Origin: Ornithinimicrobium sp. CNJ-824
Lineage (GTDB): Bacteria; Actinomycetota; Actinomycetes; Actinomycetales; Dermatophilaceae
Assembly (NCBI RefSeq): GCF_001942405.1
Contig: NZ_MKKA01000008.1
Coordinates: forward strand, 1-64,000
Length of the DNA stretch: 64,000 nt
Direction: 5' to 3'
Below the pieces are notes generated by a model, which saw nothing but the letters and a program-made list of their open reading frames with translations, made no database searches and had not been told where the DNA came from. Both the position numbers and the translations under genes were made by a program. Position 1 is the first letter of the stretch. Each line of letters starts with the position of its first letter. This document shows positions 32,988-43,047 of this stretch, piece after piece.

Positions 32988-34076
32988 ATGACCTCCCCTC
33001 CCCTGGCCCCGCCGCGGCCGGCCGCGCAGCTGTCGACGACCGACCGTTACCTGCCGGTGTGGATCGGCGTGGCCATGGTCGCCGGCCTGCTGCTCGGCCG
33101 GTTCGTGCCTGGCCTGGACGCGTGGCTGGGGGCGGTGGAGATCGACGGTATCTCCCTGCCGATCGCCCTGGGCCTGCTGGTCATGATGTACCCCGTGCTG
33201 GCCAAGGTCCGCTACGACCGGCTGGACACCGTGGTCGCGGACCGGCGGATGCTGCTCAGCTCGTTGGTGCTCAACTGGCTGGCCGGCCCGGCGCTGATGT
33301 TCGCCCTCGCCTGGCTGTTCCTGCCCGACCTGCCGGAGTTCCGCACCGGCCTGATCATCGTCGGCCTGGCCAGGTGCATCGCGATGGTCGTCATCTGGAA
33401 CGACCTGGCCTGCGGCGACCGCGAGGCCGCGGCGGTGCTCGTGGCCCTCAACTCGGTCTTCCAGGTGGTCGCCTTCGCCGGCCTGGGCTGGTTCTACCTC
33501 ACCGTCCTGCCCGGCTGGCTGGGGCTGGACCAGGCGGCCCTGGACGTCAGCCCCTGGCAGATCGCGAAGTCGGTGCTGATCTTCCTGGGCATCCCTCTCC
33601 TGGCCGGCTACCTGTCCCGCGTCTGGGGCGAGCGTGCCCGGGGCCGGGAGTGGTACGAGGAGCGCTTCCTGCCGGTCGTGGGCCCGTGGGCCCTGCGCGG
33701 GCTGCTCCTCACGATCGTGCTGCTCTTCGCCCTCCAGGGCGAGCGGATCACCTCCCAGCCGCTGGACGTGGCCCGGATGGCCGTGCCGCTCCTGCTCTAC
33801 TTCGCGATCATGTGGGGTATGGGGTTCGCGCTCGGGTGGGTCCTCGGCATGTCCTACGAGCGCACGACGACCCTGGCCTTCACCGCGGCCGGCAACAACT
33901 TCGAGCTGGCGATCGCCGTGGCCATCGCGACCTTCGGCGTCACCTCCGGGCAGGCCCTGGCCGGGGTCGTGGGCCCGCTCATCGAGGTGCCCGTCCTCGT
34001 CGGCCTCGTCTACGTGTCCCTGGCCCTGCGCCGCCGCTTCCCCGTCCGCACCCCAGCCCCCCAGGAGATCTCGTGA
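32988..34076 (+). CDS. acr3: Arsenite efflux transporter Acr3
   Basis: The 362-residue protein has about ten membrane helices. It carries the Acr3 motifs VMMYPVLAKVRYDRL, LVLNWLAGPALMFALAWLFL, LIIVGLARCIAMVVIWNDLACGD (with the essential conserved cysteine), and FTAAGNNFELAIAVAIATFG. It extrudes arsenite using the proton gradient. The start is ATG 32988, and the stop overlaps the arsC start as GTGA. Confidence 0.93.
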   Translation: MTSPPLAPPRPAAQLSTTDRYLPVWIGVAMVAGLLLGRFVPGLDAWLGAVEIDGISLPIALGLLVMMYPVLAKVRYDRLDTVVADRRMLLSSLVLNWLAGPALMFALAWLFLPDLPEFRTGLIIVGLARCIAMVVIWNDLACGDREAAAVLVALNSVFQVVAFAGLGWFYLTVLPGWLGLDQAALDVSPWQIAKSVLIFLGIPLLAGYLSRVWGERARGREWYEERFLPVVGPWALRGLLLTIVLLFALQGERITSQPLDVARMAVPLLLYFAIMWGMGFALGWVLGMSYERTTTLAFTAAGNNFELAIAVAIATFGVTSGQALAGVVGPLIEVPVLVGLVYVSLALRRRFPVRTPAPQEIS

Positions 34077-34486
34077 GCGTCCCCAGCGTCCTGTTCGTCT
34101 GCGTCCACAACGCGGGCCGGTCCCAGATGGCGGCCGGCTGGCTGCAGCACCTCGGCGGCGACCGGGTGGAGGTTCGCTCCGCCGGCTCGGCCCCCGGCGA
34201 CGCGGTCAACCCCGCCGCCGTCCAGGCCATGGCCGAGGTGGGCGTGGACATCTCCGGCGGCATCCCCAAGGTCCTGACCACCGAGGCGGTGCAGGCCTCC
34301 GACGTCGTCGTCACGATGGGCTGCGGCGACACCTGTCCGATCTACCCGGGCAAGCGCTACGAGGACTGGGAGCTGGACGACCCCGCCGGCCAGGGCGTGG
34401 AGGCGGTGCGCCCGATCCGCGACGAGATCCGCCGCCGGGTCGTCGACCTGCTGGACTCCCTCGGGGTCGCCCCGGCGGCCCGGTAG
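34073..34486 (+). CDS. arsC: Arsenate reductase, low-molecular-weight phosphatase type
   Basis: The 137-residue protein opens with the CX5R phosphatase loop VLFVCVHNAGRSQMAAGW. Further cysteines lie in MGCGDTCPIYPGKRYEDWEL, where the ArsC family holds its redox pair. It reduces arsenate to arsenite, which Acr3 exports. Whether thioredoxin or mycothiol/mycoredoxin is the electron donor cannot be told from sequence alone. GTGA coupling to acr3. Confidence 0.9.
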   Translation: MSVPSVLFVCVHNAGRSQMAAGWLQHLGGDRVEVRSAGSAPGDAVNPAAVQAMAEVGVDISGGIPKVLTTEAVQASDVVVTMGCGDTCPIYPGKRYEDWELDDPAGQGVEAVRPIRDEIRRRVVDLLDSLGVAPAAR

Positions 34487-34546
34487 GCCGCGGCCGTGCC
34501 CCCGGCTCGCCGGGCACGCCGGGCACGCCGGGCTAGGGTGTCGGGC

Positions 34547-35542
34547 GTGGACGAGCAGCGCACCCCCGACCCCACCCCCGCCGCCGGCGGCGACGGCGAC
34601 GGCACCGGCCCCCGGCGGACCGTCTCGGAGATCTTCGACCCGCAGGTGTGGGAGGAGGTGCCCGGCTTCGAGCTGACCGACGTCACCTACCACCGGGCGC
34701 GCGACGTCGGCTGCGTCCGGATCGCCTTCGACCGGCCCGAGGTGCGCAACGCCTTCCGCCCGCACACGGTCGACGAGCTCTACCGGGTGCTGGACCACGC
34801 CCGTCGCTCCCCCGACGTCGGCGTGGTGCTGCTCACCGGCAACGGGCCCTCCCCCAAGGACGGCGGGTGGGCCTTCTGCTCCGGCGGCGACCAGCGGATC
34901 CGGGGACGGTCCGGCTACCAGTACGCCAGCGCACCGGACGCGGACCCGACGGCCCAGGGGGTCGACGAGGCGCGGGTGAAGGCCGAGGGCGGCCGGTTGC
35001 ACATCCTCGAGGTCCAGCGGCTCGTCCGCACCATGCCCAAGGTCGTCGTGGCGGTCGTCAACGGTTGGGCCGCCGGCGGCGGGCACAGCCTGCACGTGGT
35101 CTGCGACCTGACGATCGCCTCCCGGCAGCACGCCCGGTTCAAGCAGACCGACGCCGACGTCGGCAGCTTCGACGCCGGCTACGGCTCGGCCTACCTGGCC
35201 AAGATGGTCGGGCAGAAGTTCGCCCGGGAGATCTTCTTCCTCGGGCGGGCCTACGACGCGGAGACGATGCACCGGATGGGCGCGGTCAACATCGTCGCCG
35301 ACCACGCCGACCTGGAGGCCGAGGCGTTGCAGGTGGCCCGGGAGATCATGGGCAAGAGCCCGACCGCGCAGCGGATGCTCAAGTTCGCGCTCAACCTCAC
35401 CGACGACGGGCTCATGGGCCAGCAGGTCTTCGCCGGGGAGGCCACCCGGCTGGCCTACATGACCGACGAGGCCGTCGAGGGCCGGGACTCGTTCCTGCAG
35501 AAGCGCGACCCCGACTGGTCCGGCTACCCCTGGTACTACTGA
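34547..35542 (+). CDS. menB: 1,4-Dihydroxy-2-naphthoyl-CoA synthase
   Basis: The 331-residue crotonase-fold protein has FSEIFDPQ-like text (SEIFDPQVWEEVPGF), WAFCSGGDQRIRG at the oxyanion hole, NGWAAGGGHSLHVVCDLTIA, DAGYGSAYLAKMVGQKFARE, and the MenB C-terminus DPDWSGYPWYY. GTG 34547 is preferred because TAGGGT (34534-34539) lies seven bases upstream, giving a leaderless mRNA. MenB closes the naphthoquinone ring in menaquinone synthesis. Confidence 0.92.
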   Translation: MDEQRTPDPTPAAGGDGDGTGPRRTVSEIFDPQVWEEVPGFELTDVTYHRARDVGCVRIAFDRPEVRNAFRPHTVDELYRVLDHARRSPDVGVVLLTGNGPSPKDGGWAFCSGGDQRIRGRSGYQYASAPDADPTAQGVDEARVKAEGGRLHILEVQRLVRTMPKVVVAVVNGWAAGGGHSLHVVCDLTIASRQHARFKQTDADVGSFDAGYGSAYLAKMVGQKFAREIFFLGRAYDAETMHRMGAVNIVADHADLEAEALQVAREIMGKSPTAQRMLKFALNLTDDGLMGQQVFAGEATRLAYMTDEAVEGRDSFLQKRDPDWSGYPWYY

Positions 35543-35621
35543 CCGCCGCCGACGGGACCTCGCCCCCGGGCCGTGGGAGACTGGAGCCCGCCGTCCGTCC
35601 GGCCGAGGGGAGGAACCACCC

Positions 35622-36282
35622 GTGCGACGCACACCTGTGATCGCCGCGACCGCCGCGCTGCTGGCCCTGTCGGCCTGCACCGGGAGCGGCACCCCCGGCC
35701 CGACGTCGACGCGCCGGCCACCGAGGCTCCCGGGACGCGGCCCCCGCGACCGGCGGGGCCGCCTCGACCGACGGTCCGGGCACGACGTCGGCCCCGGCGC
35801 CCGACGGGACGCCGGACGGCGCGGACGCGACCGCGGGGCCCGACGCGGCCGGCGCGACCGTCGACCCGGACGAGGTCGAGGGCGGGGCCGACGGGCAGGC
35901 CGCCGCCGACGTGGCCCGGCAGTTCCTCGTCGCCATGGTGGACGCGGACGCCGCGGCCTGCGACCACATGATCTCCTTCACCGACGTGCAGACCCCCATG
36001 GTGCAGGTCGAGGAGGACTACGCGCTGTGCACCGAGCTGCTCCCCGCGGTGCTCGCCGAGGAGGTGGACGCCCAGGGGCTGGACGAGGACGGCGCCACCC
36101 TGCTCGAGGCGCTGCAGATCACCGGGGCGGACGTCGACGGCGACACCGCCGTGGTCGACGGCGACAACGTCTCCCCGCTGTTCGCCGACTCCCTGGGGCA
36201 GGAGACCATCACGCTGACCCGGGTCGAGGGCCGCTGGTACGTCGACCTCGACCGTTCCTTCGAGCCACCGGCCCCCCGCTGA
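35622..36282 (+). CDS. Lipoprotein with frameshifted linker
   Basis: GTG 35622 after GAGGGGAGG opens a signal peptide with lipobox (AATAALLALSACTGSG). The frame then breaks within a repetitive Ala/Pro/Asp/Thr linker (about 35700-35740). The C-terminal domain (DVARQFLVAMVDADAAACDH, then VEGRWYVDLDRSFEPPAPR) reads in another frame to 36282. The tail resembles DUF4878-type lipoproteins. It lies between menB and menE. The function is unknown, and at least one base is missing in the linker. Confidence 0.6.
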
Positions 36283-36284
36283 CC

Positions 36285-37459
36285 GTGGACGCCCGCCCGT
36301 CGGCGTCCTCCTCCGTGCCGGCGCACCCCGACGACCTCGTCGTCCCGGACGGTGCGCGCTGGCAGGACCTGGCCCCACGTCTGCGTCGGATCCTCGACCC
36401 GGCCGCGGCGCGCTCCGCGCCGGCGGTCGTCGTCGCCACCTCGGGGTCCTCGGGCCGGCCCAAGCGGGTCCGGCTGGCCGGGTCCGCCCTGCGCGCCTCG
36501 GGCGAGGCGACCGCGACGGTGCTGGGGGGCCACGGCCGCTGGGTGCTGGCCCTGCCCACGCACCACGTGGCGGGCCTGCAGGTCCTGGCCCGGTCGGTGC
36601 TCGCGGGGACGGTCCCGGTGGCCCTGGACCCCGAGACACCCTTCACCGCCGACGCCTTCGCCCGCGCCGTGCGGGACGCGGGCGGGCGGGCCGGGGAGGG
36701 GGACGGTGCCGGCGTGGGGCGGGTCCCGCTGTACGCCTCCCTGGTGCCCACCCAGCTGCACCGGCTGCTGGCCGACCCGGGGGGCAGTGCGGCCGCCGCC
36801 CGGTTGGACGCGGTCCTTCTCGGCGGGGCCGCGGCCGACCCGGGCCTGCTGGCCACGGCCCGGGCCGCCGGGGTCCGGGTCGTCACCACCTACGGCATGA
36901 GCGAGACGGCCGGGGGCTGCGTCTACGACGGCCGGCCGCTGCCGGGGGTCCTCGTGCGCACCGACCCGGCCGACGACCGGGTGCTGCTCGCCGGGCCGGT
37001 GCTGGCCGACGGCTACGTCGACGACCCGCGACTGACGGCGTCCTCCTTCGTCGTCCAGGAGGGCCGGCGCTGGTTCGTCACCGGCGACCGGGGACGCGTC
37101 CGGGACGGCCGGCTGGAGGTGCTGGGCCGGGTCGACGACCTCGTGGTCACCGGCGGCCACAAGGTCGAACCGAGGGACGTGGAGAACGCCCTGCGGGCGC
37201 TCCCGGACGTGCGGGACGCGGCCGTGGTCGGGGTCCCGGACGCCGAGTGGGGCCAGGTCGTGGCGGCCCTGCTCGTGCCCGCCGACAGGACTCTCACCCC
37301 CCTCACCGACCTCGCCCGGCTGCGGGAGGCCCTCTCCCCCGCCCTCCCCCGCCACGCCCTGCCGCGCAGGTCGCGGTGCGCGACGGCATACCCCTCCTCC
37401 CCTCGGGCAAGCCCGACCGGCTCCGGGTCGCCCGCCTGCTCGGCGGCCCCGCAGGATGA
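36285..37459 (+). CDS. menE: o-Succinylbenzoate-CoA ligase, frame broken by one base near the end
   Basis: The product of about 391 residues is an ANL-superfamily adenylating enzyme: P-loop VVATSGSSGRPKRVRL, TTYGMSETAGGCVYDG, RWFVTGDRGRVRDG and VTGGHKVEPRDVENAL. At about 37370 the frame slips; one added base yields QVAVRDGIPLLPSGKPDRLR with the catalytic lysine, and the stop at 37459. It activates o-succinylbenzoate with CoA before MenB. GTG 36285 overlaps nothing and follows the lipoprotein by two bases. Confidence 0.88.
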
Positions 37460-37523
37460 CGGACCTGTCGGTCCGGGGTGGCAGAATGAGGGTTCGCTAC
37501 GTTCCCGCAGGAGGTGACGGTCC

Positions 37524-37799
37524 GTGCTGAGGGTGGTCCTGTCGGTCGCGCTGGTCGCGCTGACGATCTACTGCGTCGTGGACGCGGTGCAGACCGAGGA
37601 CGAGAAGGTCCGCGGCCTGCCCAAGCCCCTCTGGCTGGTGATGATCCTGCTCTTCCCGCTCGTCGGCGGCGTCGCCTGGCTGATCGCCGGCCGCCCCGTG
37701 AGCATCCTGGACACCGTCCTCGGGCCCCGCGGCGGCGACGGCCCGCCCCGCGGCCCGCTGGGCCCGGACGACGACCCGGACTTCCTGAAGGGACTGTAG
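37524..37799 (+). CDS. PLDc_N (PLD nuclease N-terminal) membrane protein
   Basis: The 91-residue protein has two transmembrane helices (VVLSVALVALTIYCVVDAVQ and KPLWLVMILLFPLVGGVAWL) and the motif GLPKPLWLVMILLFPLVGG-WLIAGRP that defines the PLDc_N domain. The C-terminal tail is glycine/proline/aspartate-rich. GCAGGAGGTGACGG precedes GTG 37524. It sits constantly between menE and menA in actinobacteria, but its role is unknown. Confidence 0.82.
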   Translation: MLRVVLSVALVALTIYCVVDAVQTEDEKVRGLPKPLWLVMILLFPLVGGVAWLIAGRPVSILDTVLGPRGGDGPPRGPLGPDDDPDFLKGL

Positions 37800-37809
37800 G
37801 CCCCGCCCC

Positions 37810-38682
37810 ATGGCTACCCTCGCCCAGTGGATCGAGGGGGCACGCCCCCGCACGCTCCCCGCCGCCGTCGCCCCCGTCATGGTGGGCACCGCCGCCGCGC
37901 ACGCCGCCGGCAGCTCCGACCTCGGCCTGGGCCTGCTGGCCCTGGTCGTGTCCCTCGGTTTCCAGGTGGGGGTCAACTACGCCAACGACTACTCCGACGG
38001 CATCCGCGGCACCGACGAGGACCGGGTGGGGCCGCTGCGCCTGGTCGGCAGCGGGGTGGCCGACCCCCGGAACGTCAGGACGGCCGCCTTCGCCTGCTTC
38101 TTCGCGGCCAGCCTGGCCGGCCTGGCCCTGGTGGCCCTGTCCAACACGATGTGGCTGGCGCTGGCGGGCGCCGCCGCGCTGTGGGCCGCCTGGCACTACA
38201 CGGGCGGCCGCAACCCCTACGGCTACCGGGGCCTGGGCGAGGTCATGGTCTTCGTCTTCTTCGGGCTCTTCGCCGTCCTCGGCACGACCTGGACGCAGGC
38301 CCACACCATCGACCTGGGGGCGGTCGGCGGGGCGATCGGTTGCGGCCTGCTGCCCTCGGCCATCCTCGTGACCAACAACCTGCGCGACCTGGAGGGCGAC
38401 CGCGCCGCCGGGAAGCGGACGATGGCGGTGCGCCTGGGCTACCCGCGCACCCGCCGGCTCTACCTCTGGCTGGTCGTCGGAGCCTTCCTCGCCGTCCTGC
38501 TGGCCGCCGTGCAGCACCCCACGGCGCTGGTCGGGCTGCTGGCGGCGCCGCTGGCGGTCCGCCCCGTGCGCTCGGTCCTCGGGCAGACCTACGGCCGGGA
38601 GCTGCTGCCCGCGCTCACCCAGACCGGGCTGCTCCAGCTGGGGTATGCGGTCGCGCTGACCGTGGGGCTCGCGCTGGCCTGA
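37810..38682 (+). CDS. menA: 1,4-Dihydroxy-2-naphthoate polyprenyltransferase
   Basis: The 290-residue UbiA-superfamily enzyme begins MATLAQWIEGARPRTLPAAVAPV. It has the two aspartate-rich motifs NYANDYSDGIRGTDEDR and NNLRDLEGDRAAGKRTMAVRLG, and about nine membrane helices. It attaches the isoprenoid tail to DHNA to give demethylmenaquinone. It is the last plus-strand men gene; the converging DUF4229-ccs operon begins 22 bases beyond its stop. Confidence 0.93.
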   Translation: MATLAQWIEGARPRTLPAAVAPVMVGTAAAHAAGSSDLGLGLLALVVSLGFQVGVNYANDYSDGIRGTDEDRVGPLRLVGSGVADPRNVRTAAFACFFAASLAGLALVALSNTMWLALAGAAALWAAWHYTGGRNPYGYRGLGEVMVFVFFGLFAVLGTTWTQAHTIDLGAVGGAIGCGLLPSAILVTNNLRDLEGDRAAGKRTMAVRLGYPRTRRLYLWLVVGAFLAVLLAAVQHPTALVGLLAAPLAVRPVRSVLGQTYGRELLPALTQTGLLQLGYAVALTVGLALA

Positions 38683-38704
38683 CCCCGCCCGGCGAGGACC
38701 CTCC

Positions 38705-38995
38705 TCAGGCCTCGCCGGACCTGCGGGGCGGCTCGATCTCCGCGTCCTCCTCGTCCTCCAGGGTGCGACCCTCGTCGACCTTCTGCTCCCGGCGGGCCAT
38801 CCGCTCCTCGACCTTGCGCTCGACGCCGCGGGCGAGCCGCTCCCGGTCGGGCGCGAGCAGGAAGTAGGAGGTCACCATCGAGAAGAGGGCCGCGAAGACC
38901 AGGGCCCAGATCTGGTCCAGCCCCACGAGCACGAACAGCGCGAGGAACCCGACGAAGATCATCAGGCGCATGACGGTGTAGCGGAAGGCGATCAC
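38705..38995 (-). CDS. DUF4229 small membrane protein
   Basis: The 96-residue protein has two membrane helices (LMIFVGFLALFVLVGLDQIW, then ALVFAALFSMVTSYFLL) followed by APDRERLARGVERKVEERMA and an acidic tail. This is the DUF4229 layout seen downstream of ccsB in actinobacteria. GTG 38995 overlaps the ccsB stop as GTGA, so it is the last member of the cytochrome c maturation run. Function is unknown. Confidence 0.8.
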   Translation of the reverse strand: MIAFRYTVMRLMIFVGFLALFVLVGLDQIWALVFAALFSMVTSYFLLAPDRERLARGVERKVEERMARREQKVDEGRTLEDEEDAEIEPPRRSGEA

Positions 38996-40010
38996 GTGCT
39001 CACTCCGGAGTAGCTGTGCAGGCCGGTCATGAGCAGGTTCACGACCGTGTAGTTGAGGATGACGCAGGCGAACCCGGCCAGGGCCACGAGGGTCGCCCGG
39101 CGGGTGCTCCACCCGCTGGTCGCCCGGGCGTGCAGGTAGGCGGCGTAGACGACCCAGATGACGAACGTCCACGTCTCCTTGGGGTCCCAGCCCCAGTAGC
39201 GGCCCCAGGCCTGCTCGGCCCAGATGGCCCCGGAGACCAGGGCGAAGGTCCACAGCGGGAAGGCGAAGATGTGGATGCCGTAGGTCATCCGTTCCAGCGC
39301 CTGCGCGCCCGGCAGGGCCGCCAGCCAGCCGCGGGACCCCTCCGTCCGCTCGGCCCGGTCCTTGAGCAGGTAGGCCGTGGCGAGCGCGGCGCCGATGGTG
39401 AACAGGGCGATGGAGAGGGTGGCGATGGTGACGTGGATGACCAGCCAGATGTTGTCCAGCGCCGGCATCAGCTGGGAGGCCTCGGTGTACCACCACAGCC
39501 GGGCCGCGCCGAGGATCACCAGCGAGGGCAGGACGACGAAGGCGCCCAGCCACAGCCGGTCCTGCCGCAGGCTCCACGCGGAGTAGACGACGAGGGCGAA
39601 GGCCACGGTGACGAGGGCGAACTCGTACATGTTGCCCAGGGGGGCACGCGAGACCGACATCGCCCGCAGGACCGTGCCCGCGACCACCGCGAAGGTGCCA
39701 GCCAGGTCAGCTGCAGGCCGACCACGCCCCACCGGCGGGTCGGTGCGGGCCGGTCGGACGGCTCGTCCCCGGGGGCGGCGGCGTGGTCGCCCGGGGCGTG
39801 CGGGGCCGGCACGCCCGTGTCCGCACCGCCGCCCGCCCCGACGACCGCTGCCTGGGGCGCGCGCTCCTGCGCGCGGCGGTCCGCGCGACGGGTGCGGGCG
39901 GACCCCGTCACGGCCAGGTGCACCGAGAAGGCCAGCAGGGCCAGGGCGAGCACGACGACCGCGCCCCAGACGAGGTAGTCGGAGGCCAGGGCCTGGGAGG
40001 TGTTCGTCAT
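38992..40010 (-). CDS. ccsB: Cytochrome c biogenesis protein CcsB/ResC, frame broken by one base
   Basis: ATG 40010 begins MTNTSQALASDYLVWGAVVV. A linker rich in Ala/Pro ends at RWGVVGLQLTWL, where one base is missing (about 39700). The second frame gives TFAVVAGTVLRAMSVSRAPLGNMYEF, the heme-handling WWD motif WGRYWGWDPKETWTFVIW, and the final helices ending HSYSGVST. CcsB with ResB forms the system II heme exporter/cytochrome c synthase on the outer face of the membrane. ATGA overlap with resB upstream. Confidence 0.88.
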
Positions 40011-41663
40011 ACGGTTCCGTCCTTCTGCGTCGCGCGACCGCCGGCCGCCTGCACGATCTGGTCCAGGACCTGGTCGGCCAGGTCCTCGAGCCCGGGGTCG
40101 GTGCCCTTGGGAAGGGCGGCGACGGTGATCCCAGTATGCCGTCGCTCCCCGGCCGGGGGCTCCACCCGGACGAACACCCGGCGTCGCCGGACCCCGAGCA
40201 TCAGCAGGAGCCCGACCATCGCCGCGGCCGCGGAGAGCAGGGCGGGGATCCGGCCGGGGTCGTGCCGCACGAGCAGTCCGCCCCAGCGCACCACGCTCTC
40301 CAGCTCCAGGGTGCCCCGGGCGCCGGGCAGCTCGACGACCTCGCCCGGGCGCACGAGCAGCCGGGTGGGCGAGCCGTCCTCCTGCATCACCTGCTCCATG
40401 GTGTCGGTCTCCAGGCTGAAGACCGACTGCGCCCGCCCCTCGGGGTAGAGGTCCCCCTCGAAGGCGGTGAGCACGAGCGCGGGGTCGACCAGACCGGGGA
40501 AGGCGGAGGTGGGTCCCAGCTCGGGGTCGAAGGTCAGCGTCGGCAGGAAGCCGCCGGCGAACCCCAGCCCGGGGTCGGCGGCGGGCACCTTGATCGCGCC
40601 GGTGGATGAGTAGGTGTTGTCCTGGGGCAGGAAGGTCACGGCGTCGCTGAAGAGGATCTCGCCGTCGGGGTCACGGACGGTGACCACGGGGGCATACCCG
40701 TTGCCCAGCAGGAAGACCGAGGTGCCCGAGACGCCGACCGGGGCGTGACGGCCAGTTCCTGGGTGACGGGGGCCTCCTGCCCCTCCTGGACGGTGACCTC
40801 CCCGGCGAAGACCCGCGGCTGACCGAACTGGGCGCCTCGGCCTCCGCCTCGAACTCGACGTCGAGCCGGTCCAGCCGCAGCGAGAACACGGGCAGGTCGG
40901 CGGGGTCCACGAGAGGCCCCAGGTCGAGCGTGTCGAAGGCCGCGGGACCGGTCGTCACCGTCTCCCCCTCCTTGACGATGACCTCGGCCCGCCAGCCGAA
41001 CAGGTCGCCCACGGCGACCGAGACGATCACGCCGAGGATGGCCAGGTGGAAGACGAGGTTGCCCGTCTCCTTGAGGTAGCCCCGCTCCGCGGACACCACG
41101 AGGGCGCCGTCCTCCTCGGGACGGACCCGGAAGCGGCGCCGCCGCAGCACCTCCCGGGCGGCGACGAGGACCTCCTCGGCGGGGGCGGGGACCTCGGCCT
41201 CCCGGTGGACCGGCAGCCGGCCCAGACGTCGGGGGGTGCGGGGCGGCTGCTCCCGCAGGGCCCGAAGGTGCTGGGCCGACCGGGGCAGGATGCACCCCAC
41301 GAGGCTGACCATCAGGAGCAGGTAGATGGCCGCGAACCACGGCGAGGAGTAGACGTCGAACATCCCGAGCCGGTCCAGCCACGGTCCGGCGCCCGGGTTG
41401 TCCTCCAGGTAGCGCCGGACCCGGACGGGGTCCACGCCGCGCTGGGGGAAGATCGAGCCCGGGATCGCGGCGACGGCGAGCAGCAGGAGCAACGCCAGGG
41501 CGGTGCGCATGCTCGTCAGCTGGCGCCAGGCCCACCGGGCCCAGCCCACCGGGCCCAGCCGCGGCCCACCCAGCGTCGCGCGGTTCTTCGGGTAGGACGG
41601 CTCGATCCGCTGCGGGGCCTCGGGGTCGGTCGTCCCGGGCCGGGTGCCCTGGTCGGTGCCCAT
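40007..41663 (-). CDS. resB: Cytochrome c biogenesis protein ResB (Ccs1), two frame breaks
   Basis: From ATG 41663 the first frame has the ResB start (WARWAWRQLTSMRTALALLL, then AAIPGSIFPQRGVDP and FDVYSSPWFAAIYLLLMVSL). The frame breaks near 40832 (to QFGQPRVFAGEVTVQEGQ) and again near 40745 (to PVGVSGTSVFLLGNGYAPVV). It then continues with FLPQDNTYSSTGAIKVPAAD to the stop at 40007. Each break is repaired by one base. The intact protein would have about 550 residues. It partners CcsB. Confidence 0.86.
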
Positions 41664-41665
41664 CC

Positions 41666-42451
41666 TCAGATCACCGTGGTGAAGCCGCTGGTGAGCCTGG
41701 TCTGGATCCAGGCGGTGACCTCGGCCCACACCCCGGCCACCATGAGCAGGCCCAGGAGCACGAGCAGGCCGCCCCCGACGCGCTGGATCACCAGGTAGTG
41801 GTCACGCAGCCAGGAGGAGCCCCGGGAGACCCAGCCCATGCCGGCGGCGACGAGCAGGAAGGGGATCCCCAGCCCGGCGCAGTAGGCCAGGGCCAGCACG
41901 ACGGCCCGGCCCACCACCTCCGGGCCCGTCCCCGGCATGATCGAGGTGCCCAGCGTCTGGATCGCCGCGAGCGCCGGACCGGTGCACGCGGAGAAGCCCA
42001 GCCCGAAGACGACGCCCAGGAGGGGGGCGCCGGCCAGTCCGGCGGCCGGGCGCCACCGCGGCTGCCAGGCCACCGACGGCTGCAGCGCCATGACCAGCCC
42101 CAGGGCGAGCACGACCACCCCGCCGGCCCGCAGCAGCACCCCCTGGTGCTCGATCAGGGCCAGGCCGAGCCCGGAGATGACCACGCTCATGGCGATGAAC
42201 ACGACGGAGAACCCCAGCACGAACAGGGCGGCCCCGGCCACCGGGCGCCACACCTCGGACCCGCGCGGGGCAGACGGCCGACCCGACGGCCCGGGGGCGG
42301 CGCCGCCCCTGGCCGGAGTCATCCCGCTCAGGTAGCCCAGGTAGCCCGGCACCAGCGGCAGGACGCACGGAGAGGCGAAGGAGACCAGGCCGGCGAGCGC
42401 GGCCACGAGGACGGCGCCCAGGAGCGGGCCGGAGAGGACGAGCTCACTCAC
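41666..42451 (-). CDS. ccdA: CcdA-type thiol-disulfide transporter
   Basis: The 261-residue six-helix protein has the two cysteine segments LVSFASPCVLPLVPGYLGYL and GLGFSACTGPALAAIQTLG that shuttle electrons across the membrane. It would keep the TlpA-like protein and apocytochrome cysteines reduced for heme attachment. GTG 42451 overlaps the tlpA stop as GTGA, and resB starts two bases after the stop. Confidence 0.92.
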   Translation of the reverse strand: MSELVLSGPLLGAVLVAALAGLVSFASPCVLPLVPGYLGYLSGMTPARGGAAPGPSGRPSAPRGSEVWRPVAGAALFVLGFSVVFIAMSVVISGLGLALIEHQGVLLRAGGVVVLALGLVMALQPSVAWQPRWRPAAGLAGAPLLGVVFGLGFSACTGPALAAIQTLGTSIMPGTGPEVVGRAVVLALAYCAGLGIPFLLVAAGMGWVSRGSSWLRDHYLVIQRVGGGLLVLLGLLMVAGVWAEVTAWIQTRLTSGFTTVI

Positions 42452-43047
42452 CCTGCAGGCTCCTCCGCCAGCACGTCGTCCACGAGACCGCGCAGGGTCC
42501 CGGCGTCGACCTGGCCGCTGACCCGGGCGGCCAGCCGGCCCTGCCCGTCGACGACGAGCGTCGTCGGGGTGGCCACGGCGATGCTGCCCAGCTGCGCGCG
42601 GGTGCGGCCGCCGTCGTCCTGCAGCGAGGGGTAGGAGACGTCGTACCTCTCCTGGAAGGCCTGGGCGCTGGGGACGGAGTCACGGGAGTTGACCCCGATG
42701 AACTGCACGGGCTCCCCGGCCTCGCGCAGCGCGGTCGCCACCTCCTCCAGGTCGGGGGTCTCGGCGATGCACGGGCCGCACCAGGACCCCCACACGTTGA
42801 CCACGACGACGGTCCCGGCGAGGTCCTCGATGGCCCACGGTTCGTCCTCCAGCGTGGTTCCCGTGAGCGCGACCTCGGTGCTGCGCTGGTCGGGGGCCAG
42901 GCTCTCGATGGACCCGTCGCCGGCGACGTAGCCCTTCTGGTCCCCCTCGCGCATCTGCGCGGTGATGGTTCCGCCCTCGTCGCTGCAGCCCGCCAGCAGC
43001 CCGGCGAGCACCAGCGCGGGGAGGACCGCGCGGAGGAACCTTCTCAC
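42448..43047 (-). CDS. TlpA/ResA-like thioredoxin lipoprotein
   Basis: The 199-residue protein has a lipoprotein signal (FLRAVLPALVLAGLLAGCSD). A TlpA-type thioredoxin domain follows with active site VVNVWGSWCGPCIAETPDLE, and VQFIGVNSRDSVPSAQAFQE is the insert typical of TlpA/ResA. It should reduce apocytochrome c thiols using electrons from CcdA. GTGA couplings exist at both ends. Confidence 0.9.
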   Translation of the reverse strand: MRRFLRAVLPALVLAGLLAGCSDEGGTITAQMREGDQKGYVAGDGSIESLAPDQRSTEVALTGTTLEDEPWAIEDLAGTVVVVNVWGSWCGPCIAETPDLEEVATALREAGEPVQFIGVNSRDSVPSAQAFQERYDVSYPSLQDDGGRTRAQLGSIAVATPTTLVVDGQGRLAARVSGQVDAGTLRGLVDDVLAEEPAG